A DNA stretch of 64,000 nucleotides from Robiginitomaculum sp. (lineage in GTDB: Bacteria; Pseudomonadota; Alphaproteobacteria; Caulobacterales; Maricaulaceae): positions 47,715 through 111,714 of the forward strand of contig JAJFFS010000002.1 in assembly GCA_021776515.1 (NCBI GenBank), written 5' to 3'. The notes under the pieces were generated by a model, which saw only the letters and a program-made list of their open reading frames with translations, did not search any database and was not told the DNA's origin. Position 1 is the first letter of the stretch, and each line of letters starts with the position of its first letter. Shown one piece after another: positions 45,766 through 53,446 of the stretch. The translations under genes and the position numbers were made by a program.

Positions 45766-45913
45766 TGGCTATTGATTAATTTAACGGTCACACAACACCC
45801 AATAATGCTGCCAATAAATAGATGTGTTCACGTTCACGTGATGCATCGGTAAAAAAATTGACCATCTCATATCGCGTTTATATAAAGTCTTTTAATTATA
45901 GACTGGGGTTGTT

Positions 45914-48346
45914 ATGAGCATACGTTTATTATTGAAGTTGTCACAATGTATATTTAGATTTAAATTTCACCGTTGCTTAAGAAATAAAGGCGTTCGCGCA
46001 CTATTTTTGACATATTCGATTATATTTATTTCAAGTCTGATGTTTAGCCCAAGTGCATATGCGCAGGGCTTTCCAGCGGTATTAGATTTGAATAATATTA
46101 ATGGCGCTAATGGAGCCTCAATTACTTCGACCGCTGATGACATCTCCCCTGGAGTGGTTACGTCAGTAAATAGTGTCGGGGATATTAATGGGGATGGTTT
46201 TGATGATGTAGCTGTTGGCATGGGCATGGAGAGTCCTGAGCGGCGCGGTGGCGCTGGAATTACGTATATTGTTTTTGGAAGATTGGGCGGTGTTGAAAAT
46301 CTCGTTAGTGTTCCCTTGCTTGATGGCTCGAATGGTTTTGCTTTGATTGGAGGATCACAAGATCAGTCTGGCACTTCAGTGAGTGGGGCAGGTGACTTTA
46401 ATGGTGACGGTATTGATGATTTACTGATCGGCGCGCCTAAGGACGATCCTCTTAATGTTACAAGCTCAGGTTCCAGTTATATAATCTTTGGTCATGCAGG
46501 AAGTTTTGATCCAGTCATTAATCTAGCTGCGTTAGACGGGATCATAGGTTTTTCTCTAATTGGTGTTACGTTTGGCGAGGAATCTGGTCGATCCGTCAGT
46601 AGGGCAGGTGATATTAATGGAGATGGTATTGATGATGTTGTTATCGGTGCACCTCAAGCAGGAACTAGCGCTGGTGTTGCCTACGTAGTGTTCGGGCATA
46701 CAGGTAGTTTTCCAGCTGTTTTTGATCTTTTCACACTGGATGGGAGCAACGGTTTTACTTTGATAGGGGACGATGTTTTCGTCAAAATTGGAGAGGCCCT
46801 CAGTGCCGCCGGAGATTTTAATGGTGATGGTGTGGACGATTTGTTGGTGGGATCGTCTAGGGGGGTTGGTGTTGGGAAGGCTCATGTAATATTTGGGCAT
46901 ACTGGGGCTTTTACAGCTGAATTGTTCGACGTTTCTACGCTAAATGGCGCAAATGGCGTTACCATTAATGGTTTACAGTCACATGATCTTGCTGGTCACT
47001 CAGTCAGCGGTGCGGGAGATGTCAATGGCGACGGCGTTGATGATATAATTATTGGTGCTCGGAATATTGATTTTCAGGGCAAGTCAGTTGCTGGCGCGGC
47101 ATTTGTTGTTTTTGGGCATACAGGCGCTTTCGGTGCAGAAATAGAATTGGCCGATATTAACGGTACTAATGGTTTTACAATGTTTGGCGTCACTGCAGGC
47201 GACTTATTGGGAAATTCCGTTAGTGGTGCAGGTGATATCAATGCGGATGGGTTTAGTGACGTCATTATTGGTGCTCCAAATGGGTTGTTGAGTGGACAAT
47301 CCTTTGATGGTGCAGATTATGTTATATATGGTCGTTCCGCTTTTAGCGCTCAATTTGATTTGACATCTCTGGATGGCACCAATGGATTTGCAATTGGAGG
47401 CAGTAGTGGTTCTCCTTTCGGATCTCGTGTGAGCGAAGCTAGTGATGTCAACGGCGATGGCGTAGATGATATCTTTTTTTCTGGTGCGCCAAATAATATC
47501 AATTTTCCGACGATTGGATTAGCTACAATTGTTTATGGCGTAGACTCCAATGCCGTAAGCGCTGGTCCAACAACAATTTTCTCTTCCGTTTTGCCTGCGG
47601 CCCGTTCTGGCTTTGTTGGCGGGTCACCAATTACGGTTTTTGCTTCAGCGGTCAATGCCGGGGCTAACCCGGCGCAGAACTGCACCATTACCCTCACTGG
47701 GACACCCCCGGTTACACTGAATTACCAACTCACTAATGCTGCCAATGTACCGGTTGGCCCCTCAAACGCTACGTTTTCATTTGATCCGGGCGTAGTGAAA
47801 TCCTTCATCCTGTCATTCACGCCGGTAGCGACGAGTAGCGGTGTTGATGTGTTTCCTAATATTGTTTGTGATAATGCTAGTGTGTCGGCTATTCCCGGCG
47901 TCAATACAGTGTTCCTATCCATTGGCAATGCAGCGGTACCTGATGTCCTTTCCATCGGCGCGACCCCGGATGCCAACGGCATCATCACCGTACCGGCGGG
48001 CGGCATCAGCTTTATGTCTGCCAGCGCCACAAATATCGGTGTGGGCGATACCAGTAGCTCAAAGAATGCTGCGATGACGGTATCGGTGGATGATGGCGGT
48101 GCAAACCTGTCATTATTGTTGCAGTTGTGCGAAACCGACGCGACGGCGGCCTGTATCACGCCGCTTGGAACGGGGCCGATGAACACAACAATCGGTGCAG
48201 GCGTGTCTTTCTTTGCTGTGTTTGTGTCTGACCAAGCCTCAGGCGGTATCCCGCTTGATCCGGCGGGCAAACGCGTATTCCTACGCTTCACTGACGCCAG
48301 CGGCACGGTACGCTCGGTCACCAGTGCAGCTGTCACGGTGCCGTAA
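45914..48346 (+). CDS. Secreted seven-repeat FG-GAP (integrin-alpha-like) beta-propeller protein
   Basis: 810 residues. A long N-terminus ends in a signal peptide (hydrophobic residues about 30-50, cleavage after AYA). Seven calcium-binding repeats of the type GDxNGDGxDDhxhGAP begin at residues 89 to 510, enough for a complete seven-bladed propeller. Residues 553-805 are a Cys-containing beta module also found at the N-terminus of the protein at 41164-42930. The propeller half is visibly more AT-rich than its neighbours, which hints at separate origin of the two halves. Likely extracellular adhesion or binding; partner unknown. Confidence 0.85.
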   Translation: MSIRLLLKLSQCIFRFKFHRCLRNKGVRALFLTYSIIFISSLMFSPSAYAQGFPAVLDLNNINGANGASITSTADDISPGVVTSVNSVGDINGDGFDDVAVGMGMESPERRGGAGITYIVFGRLGGVENLVSVPLLDGSNGFALIGGSQDQSGTSVSGAGDFNGDGIDDLLIGAPKDDPLNVTSSGSSYIIFGHAGSFDPVINLAALDGIIGFSLIGVTFGEESGRSVSRAGDINGDGIDDVVIGAPQAGTSAGVAYVVFGHTGSFPAVFDLFTLDGSNGFTLIGDDVFVKIGEALSAAGDFNGDGVDDLLVGSSRGVGVGKAHVIFGHTGAFTAELFDVSTLNGANGVTINGLQSHDLAGHSVSGAGDVNGDGVDDIIIGARNIDFQGKSVAGAAFVVFGHTGAFGAEIELADINGTNGFTMFGVTAGDLLGNSVSGAGDINADGFSDVIIGAPNGLLSGQSFDGADYVIYGRSAFSAQFDLTSLDGTNGFAIGGSSGSPFGSRVSEASDVNGDGVDDIFFSGAPNNINFPTIGLATIVYGVDSNAVSAGPTTIFSSVLPAARSGFVGGSPITVFASAVNAGANPAQNCTITLTGTPPVTLNYQLTNAANVPVGPSNATFSFDPGVVKSFILSFTPVATSSGVDVFPNIVCDNASVSAIPGVNTVFLSIGNAAVPDVLSIGATPDANGIITVPAGGISFMSASATNIGVGDTSSSKNAAMTVSVDDGGANLSLLLQLCETDATAACITPLGTGPMNTTIGAGVSFFAVFVSDQASGGIPLDPAGKRVFLRFTDASGTVRSVTSAAVTVP

Positions 48347-48457
48347 GGTCAATTTAAAACCACAGCGCAATTGCTGCTTTCAATTTGCAAACCTCCCTTT
48401 GTGGGTCTGGTCAATAACTGTCATTTTGACCATACTTTCAAAAAAGAGGAGAAACGA

Positions 48458-50086
48458 ATGCAAGGTTTGATGCAGGACTGGCCATTAACGTGCGACAAGA
48501 TCATTACGCATGCCAAGATCAATTATCCGGGGCGGGAAATTATTTCGCGTCAGGTTGATGGCTCCATTACCCGCACCACTTATGGCGAGATCTATGATCG
48601 TGCGCGGCAATTGTCTTCGGCCTTGCAAAAACGCGGCATCAAGCTGGGCGATCGCATTGGCACCATGGCGTGGAATAATGCCCGCCATCTGGAAACCTGG
48701 TACGGGCTTATCGGTATCGGTGCAATTTACCATACGCTGAACCCGCGCCTGTTTCCTGAACAGTTAAAATATATTGTTGGCCATGCCGATGACCGGATGA
48801 TTTTCACTGACCTGACCTTTGTACCAATACTGGAAGCCCATCAGGACGGCCTGCCCGGCGTTGAGTGCTTTGTCATCATGTGTGATCGTGACGCCATGCC
48901 AGAGACATCCTTACGCAATGCCGTTTGCTATGAGGACCTGATGGCCGAGGGCGATGGTGATGTAAGCTGGGGCCGGTTTGATGAAAACACCGCCTGCGGG
49001 CTGTGTTATACATCCGGCACCACCGGCAACCCCAAGGGCGTATTGTATTCACACCGTTCCAATATGCTGATCGGCATGACAGCGGCCATGGGCGGCGCAC
49101 TGAACGCAACGGGGTCAGATGTATGCCTGATGGTTGTCCCCATGTTCCACGCCAATGCCTGGGCGCTGACCTTCACCGGCCCGATGGCGGGGATGAAGCT
49201 GGTCATGCCGGGGCCAATGATGGATGGAAAATCCATTTACGAGCTATTGGAAAGCGAGAAATGTACATTTAGCGCGGCGGTGCCTACCGTTTGGCTGATG
49301 TTGTTGAACTATCTTGAAGAAAGCGGCAAAAAATTACCTCATCTGTCGCGTGTACTCATCGGCGGTTCCGCCTGCCCGCGCGCCATTATGGAAACCTTTG
49401 ACAAGGATTATGGCGTGCAGGTAATCCACGCCTGGGGGATGACCGAAACCTCCCCCCTTGGCACCGTTTCACATATCGAACCGGAGATCGCGCATCTGCC
49501 TTATGAGGAACAGCTTTCTTATCGCCTTAAACAAGGCAAACCACCCCTGATTGTCGAGATGAAAATCACCGATGATGAAGGTTGTGACCTGCCCCGTGAT
49601 GGCAAAGCCTATGGCACCTTGAAAGTGCGTGGCCCGGCAATTTCCAAGGCCTACTTTGGCGGCGAAGGCGGGCAAATTCTGGATGATGGTGGCTGGTTTG
49701 ATACGGGCGATGTGGCCAGCATTGACCCCCTTGGTTATATGCAAATTACCGACCGTTCCAAAGACGTTATCAAATCCGGCGGTGAGTGGATTTCCTCGAT
49801 TGATCTGGAAAATGCCGCCATTGGTCACCCCAAAGCCGCCGAATGCGCGGTTATCGGGATGCCGCACCCCAAATGGGACGAACGCCCCTTGCTGATTGTT
49901 TTGTTGAAAGAGGGCGAGAGCGCTACACCAGAGGATTTCAAGGAGTTTCTAACGGGCAAAATTGCCAAATGGTGGATGCCCGATGATGTGGTATTTGTCG
50001 ACGATATTCCCCATGGCCCTACGGGGAAAATCTCCAAACTGGACCTGCGCGAACAGTTTAAGGATTACGTTTTACCCACGGTTTGA
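48458..50086 (+). CDS. Medium/long-chain fatty-acid-CoA ligase
   Basis: ANL-superfamily enzyme, 542 residues. The P-loop is YTSGTTGNPKGVLYSHRS. Core motifs are HAWGMTETSPLG, DGGWFDTGDVASIDPLGYMQITDRSKDVIKSGGEWIS and the catalytic Lys in GPTGKISKLDLR. It is closest in style to AlkK/long-chain acyl-CoA synthetases acting before beta-oxidation. The ATG at 48458 has AGAGGAG upstream; the open frame before it is rejected. It follows the FG-GAP gene by 111 bp. Confidence 0.92.
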   Translation: MQGLMQDWPLTCDKIITHAKINYPGREIISRQVDGSITRTTYGEIYDRARQLSSALQKRGIKLGDRIGTMAWNNARHLETWYGLIGIGAIYHTLNPRLFPEQLKYIVGHADDRMIFTDLTFVPILEAHQDGLPGVECFVIMCDRDAMPETSLRNAVCYEDLMAEGDGDVSWGRFDENTACGLCYTSGTTGNPKGVLYSHRSNMLIGMTAAMGGALNATGSDVCLMVVPMFHANAWALTFTGPMAGMKLVMPGPMMDGKSIYELLESEKCTFSAAVPTVWLMLLNYLEESGKKLPHLSRVLIGGSACPRAIMETFDKDYGVQVIHAWGMTETSPLGTVSHIEPEIAHLPYEEQLSYRLKQGKPPLIVEMKITDDEGCDLPRDGKAYGTLKVRGPAISKAYFGGEGGQILDDGGWFDTGDVASIDPLGYMQITDRSKDVIKSGGEWISSIDLENAAIGHPKAAECAVIGMPHPKWDERPLLIVLLKEGESATPEDFKEFLTGKIAKWWMPDDVVFVDDIPHGPTGKISKLDLREQFKDYVLPTV

Positions 50087-50098
50087 GTGCACCATTTT

Positions 50099-50174
50099 CA
50101 TCCTTCGACAAGCTCAGGATGAGGTTGAAATGTTGATACGTCTGACACCTCATCCTGAGCTTGTAGAAGGATGA
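50099..50174. repeat. Inverted pair of the CTTCGACAAGCTCAGGATGA repeat
   Basis: A forward copy (50099-50124) and a reverse copy (50148-50174) are separated by 23 bp and can form a long hairpin 12 bases after the acyl-CoA ligase stop codon. The reverse copy has one change (CTTGTAGAAGG instead of CTTGTCGAAGG). Confidence 0.95.
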
Positions 50175-50227
50175 AGGTACGCACACCCATTTGAGCTTCA
50201 TGACCAACGGTTTAGAGAGAGCGCGCC

Positions 50228-51076
50228 ATGCAATATAAATCTTTTAGCGATGCCGAACTGGCGCAGTTTAAAAAGCTCCAGCGGCAATGTTTTGCCACGC
50301 TGGTTGCTGTTGGCAAAACCCTTAAAGCGGGCATGACCGAACGCGAGGTGGCTTATGCCTTACGGCAGTCATTTCGCGAGCAGGGTGTGCGTTCGTATTT
50401 TCATGTTCCCGTTGCCCTGTTTGGCGACCGCACCGCTTACCCCGGCGATTTTGGACAATTCGAGGCACTGGCAACTGACCGGGTGCTGGAACCGGGCATG
50501 GCGGTTATTCTGGACGCGGCCCCAATTTATAAAGGCTATCTGGTTGACACCTCCATGCCGTTTGCCTTTGGCGATAACTCACTAATGGATGACCTGACAC
50601 GTAAACTGGAACCTTTTCGCAGCTATATTCTGGAACAGGTTCGCGCCGAGGTCAGCTTTCGCGATATTGAACGCAGCGTAGATAGCATGATACGCGATCT
50701 GGGCGCTGAGAACTGCCACCGCAAGCATATTGGCCTGGTGATGGGGCACAGGGTTATGAAAATTTCATGGCGACCCTGGAACCATCTTGAATATAAATTA
50801 ATGGCGGTGCCGCAAATCAGCTGGTTCTTCTGGAAAAGTTTTCTGGCACAAAAAGGCTGGCAGAATGATTCACCAAACTGGAACCATACCCGCACCTCTG
50901 ACCACCCGCCATCAGAGGGCCTGTGGGCCGTAGAGCCGCATTTTGCCATTGATGGCGTGGGCACAAAATTTGAAGAAATTATGGTGATAACCGATAGCGA
51001 CGCCTATTGGCTTGACGATGACTTGCCTCATAATCAGGTCTGGGCAGGCGCCAAAAGCACACTTGAGTTTACTTAA
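50228..51076 (+). CDS. M24-family (Xaa-Pro aminopeptidase-like) metallohydrolase
   Basis: 282 residues with the pita-bread fold segments and no N-terminal prolidase domain. Likely metal ligands are the Asp pair spaced as in the family (LDAAPIYKGYLVDTS), the His in GLVMGHRV, and the Glu residues in WAVEPHFAIDG and KFEEIMVIT. A 45-residue Trp-rich insert (about 182-235) between the His and first Glu is unusual. There is no signal peptide. Substrate unknown; creatinase or aminopeptidase activity are both possible. It follows a palindromic repeat. Confidence 0.83.
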   Translation: MQYKSFSDAELAQFKKLQRQCFATLVAVGKTLKAGMTEREVAYALRQSFREQGVRSYFHVPVALFGDRTAYPGDFGQFEALATDRVLEPGMAVILDAAPIYKGYLVDTSMPFAFGDNSLMDDLTRKLEPFRSYILEQVRAEVSFRDIERSVDSMIRDLGAENCHRKHIGLVMGHRVMKISWRPWNHLEYKLMAVPQISWFFWKSFLAQKGWQNDSPNWNHTRTSDHPPSEGLWAVEPHFAIDGVGTKFEEIMVITDSDAYWLDDDLPHNQVWAGAKSTLEFT

Positions 51077-51133
51077 AAGCGCTTGCGTTTTGCCTGTAGT
51101 TTGTGCGTGCTGGCCAAAACGTAAAGCAATCGC

Positions 51134-51670
51134 CTACTTTATCGTACCGGCCAGCCACACAGAGATACGACTAGCGCAATAGGCATCTGTGGCCGTAAAG
51201 GCCGGGATCACAGTCTCCGCTTTTTCAGGCTCAGGCACATCCACACTGCGGACACTTTGCATGGTTTTGCGCAACACCTGTGCATCAAAGGCGTTTTTCA
51301 GTCGCGCTTCAAAACCGCTTTCCATACAGGCCTGAAAGCGCGCTTTAATACCTTTGATGGCCTCGCCGAAATCGGCTTCTGATAATGGCAAATTTTTATG
51401 CATTTCACGCTGATTTTGTTTGGAAAATGCTATTTCTGTATAAATACGTGCCGCGTGAGCCACTTCAATAAGACGTATTTTTTCCAGTTCAACGGGGCTG
51501 AGCGCAATCGTTTTTTCTGTTCCCTGCGCACGCACGCCCAAGACAAGAGCACTCCATATCACCAGCGCCGTAAAAAAAACGTGTATTGAAAAAGAGGAAA
51601 CCTGGTTTAGCAATGCCGTCTGTTTCCCGGTACGGGTCGGTGATTTACCCTCACTACAATTTGTACTCAT
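51134..51670 (-). CDS. Membrane-anchored or exported protein of unknown function
   Basis: 178 residues. A polar N-terminus is followed by a hydrophobic segment (about 28-48, SIHVFFTALVIWSALVLGV) that may be an uncleaved anchor or a signal peptide ending RAQG. The rest is helix-rich (ELEKIRLIEVAHAARIYTEIAFSKQ) with two cysteines. No family recognised. The ATG shares one base with the yggU stop, so the gene is probably in the yggT-yggU operon. Confidence 0.7.
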   Translation of the reverse strand: MSTNCSEGKSPTRTGKQTALLNQVSSFSIHVFFTALVIWSALVLGVRAQGTEKTIALSPVELEKIRLIEVAHAARIYTEIAFSKQNQREMHKNLPLSEADFGEAIKGIKARFQACMESGFEARLKNAFDAQVLRKTMQSVRSVDVPEPEKAETVIPAFTATDAYCASRISVWLAGTIK

Positions 51671-51993
51671 CAAGAATTATCCATCAGCAGCGACCGCAAT
51701 GCATTTTCTGTTTTTCCATCAACATTGGTAACATGTACTGTTTTCACCCGTTCTGTATTGCCTTTGACCACGGATACAGTCGAACGGGACACGCCCGCCG
51801 CCTTGGCCAGCAGCTTTTCAAGCGCAGCATTGGCCTTGCCTTTTTCCGGCTGAGCTCGAACACGAGCCTTTAAATAGGTGCGGCCCATGGCGTCCCGGGC
51901 CAAACCCTCTAGCCGATCTGTGCTGGATTTTGGTTGTAACCTAACACGCAACACAAAGCCTTCGCCTTGCCGGGTAAGTGCGTTTTCACTCAA
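51670..51993 (-). CDS. DUF167 (YggU) family protein
   Basis: 107 residues with the DUF167 core: VRLQPKSSTDRLEG, LKARVRAQPEKGKANAALEKLLAKAAGVSRSTVSVVKGNTERVKTVHV. The family is small, conserved and functionally unassigned. The likely start is TTG, two bases after the yggT stop. The yggT-yggU order is conserved in many proteobacteria. Confidence 0.92.
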   Translation of the reverse strand: MSENALTRQGEGFVLRVRLQPKSSTDRLEGLARDAMGRTYLKARVRAQPEKGKANAALEKLLAKAAGVSRSTVSVVKGNTERVKTVHVTNVDGKTENALRSLLMDNS

Positions 51994-51995
51994 AA

Positions 51996-52280
51996 TCAGG
52001 ATACCAGAATACTACGAAGTATGATCTTTAAAAATTCCAGACCAAGCAGTAAAACAATGGGAGAAAGGTCCACACCGCCAAGCGCCGGGATCACCTTGCG
52101 TATATGGCGCAATGCCGGCTCAGTCACAGCATAGGTAAAACGCCCTACCCCGGCGACAAACTGGTTACGCGGATTGACCACGTTGAACGCCACCAGCCAG
52201 CTTAATATGGCACTGGCAATAATCACATACTGATATAGCGTTATGACTGAGCTTAACAGTCTAAAAATATCATAGCCCAC
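51996..52280 (-). CDS. YggT family membrane protein
   Basis: 94 residues with two hydrophobic segments (about 10-35 and 65-92) and the family hallmark VNPRNQFVAGVGRFTYAVTEPALRHIRKVIP between them. The start is GTG with a good AAGGAGA site. YggT proteins are linked to cell-shape or envelope functions but have no defined activity. First gene of a three-gene leftward unit with yggU and an unknown gene. Confidence 0.93.
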   Translation of the reverse strand: MGYDIFRLLSSVITLYQYVIIASAILSWLVAFNVVNPRNQFVAGVGRFTYAVTEPALRHIRKVIPALGGVDLSPIVLLLGLEFLKIILRSILVS

Positions 52281-52413
52281 GAGGCATCTCCTTGTTGATC
52301 TTTTCTGATGTAACTATACGCACCTTGCTTCGCAAGAGCCAAGATAAACACCAGTCTTGACAGAATATCAACGCGCTGCCTATAGCCTCAACTTCCTCCA
52401 TGAGATAAATTTC

Positions 52414-52440
52414 GGGGCCATAGCTCAGTTGGGAGAGCGC
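52414..52440 (+). pseudogene. Truncated tRNA gene (5' 27 nt, tRNA-Ala type)
   Basis: GGGGCCATAGCTCAGTTGGG and the following AGAGCGC give a perfect acceptor 5' strand, D-stem and D-loop with the A14/GG pattern of alphaproteobacterial tRNA-Ala. After 27 nucleotides the sequence departs completely: no anticodon stem, T-loop or 3' acceptor strand follows. The anticodon is lost, so the isoacceptor is unknown. The break marks the left edge of the accessory region. Confidence 0.8.
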
Positions 52441-52524
52441 GTCACACCCCTCATGTCTATTTTAATCTGACAATGCCTCTGCAAATTTGGGGCACATCAA
52501 AATGAAATCAAGAAATGGTCGAAC

Positions 52525-53436
52525 ATGCGCCTACAACAGATTAATATTTTTTATGCCGTATATACCAATGGCTCAATTAGTGCTGCAGCACGTAAGTTGA
52601 ATGTTTCTCAACCCGCTGTCAGCAAGGCATTGCGTCATACTGAAGACCAATTAGGTTTTTTATTGTTTGAAAGAACCGGACAAGGCCTTGTTCCCACAGA
52701 GGAGGCACATCGGCTTTATGAAGAGGTCAGTAAAGTTCATCAAAACGTCAGTAATATCCGACGTACCGTACAAAACCTTCGTAGTGCCCTTTCCGGACAC
52801 ATCAGAATATCAACTATTACTGGATTGAGCTACGATCTGTTACCCAAGGCTATTGCCAAGTTTCGCAAGACGCACCCTAACACCACATTTGAACTTCAAA
52901 CGCAGCACTATGGCGATCTTGTCTCATCCCTGCGTTCTTATGAAAATGACCTTGGGTTGGTATTTTCGGCACCTGAGCATTCTGGGCTTCAACGCATCAA
53001 GCTTGGAGAAGCTGAATTTACCTGTGTTTATGTTGGGGAAATGCTGGTCAATGGCCCCACACGCGTACCACTTTGTGAAGTAGCGGGAAAAGATTATATC
53101 GCCATGAATGCGAACGGCCCGTTAGGTGGGGTGTTGTGGCAAGAAATCCAGAAGACAGAGGGTTGGGTTGATCCCGTTGCGATTGCGGAATCGTGTTTTG
53201 TTGCCAAAAGCTTGGCAGCCAGTGGCATTGGCATTGCGATCGTTGATGAATTTACAAGCTCAGCCGGTGGACATGAGAATCTAAAATATAAAAAACTGGC
53301 ACCGCCTTTGAAATTTGAAGTCAATGCCCTTTACGCTCAAGCACGACCACTTCAGGCATATAGTCAAAAGTTTTTGAACTGTTTTCGAAGTGTTTTAGAC
53401 GAATATTTTGCCCAGCAGCAAGGTGCGCAAAAGTGA
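52525..53436 (+). CDS. LysR-family transcriptional regulator
   Basis: 303 residues. The N-terminal winged helix-turn-helix is at 1-60 (FYAVYTNGSISAAARKLNVSQPAVSKALRHTEDQLG). A linker helix and a two-lobed LysR effector-binding domain follow. It begins 84 bp after the truncated tRNA. It is convergent with the M14 carboxypeptidase gene, whose stop is 10 bp away. It may control the peptidase/receptor genes beyond, though it is not divergent from them. The ligand cannot be inferred. Confidence 0.92.
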   Translation: MRLQQINIFYAVYTNGSISAAARKLNVSQPAVSKALRHTEDQLGFLLFERTGQGLVPTEEAHRLYEEVSKVHQNVSNIRRTVQNLRSALSGHIRISTITGLSYDLLPKAIAKFRKTHPNTTFELQTQHYGDLVSSLRSYENDLGLVFSAPEHSGLQRIKLGEAEFTCVYVGEMLVNGPTRVPLCEVAGKDYIAMNANGPLGGVLWQEIQKTEGWVDPVAIAESCFVAKSLAASGIGIAIVDEFTSSAGGHENLKYKKLAPPLKFEVNALYAQARPLQAYSQKFLNCFRSVLDEYFAQQQGAQK

Positions 53437-53446
53437 TTGAGACTGT

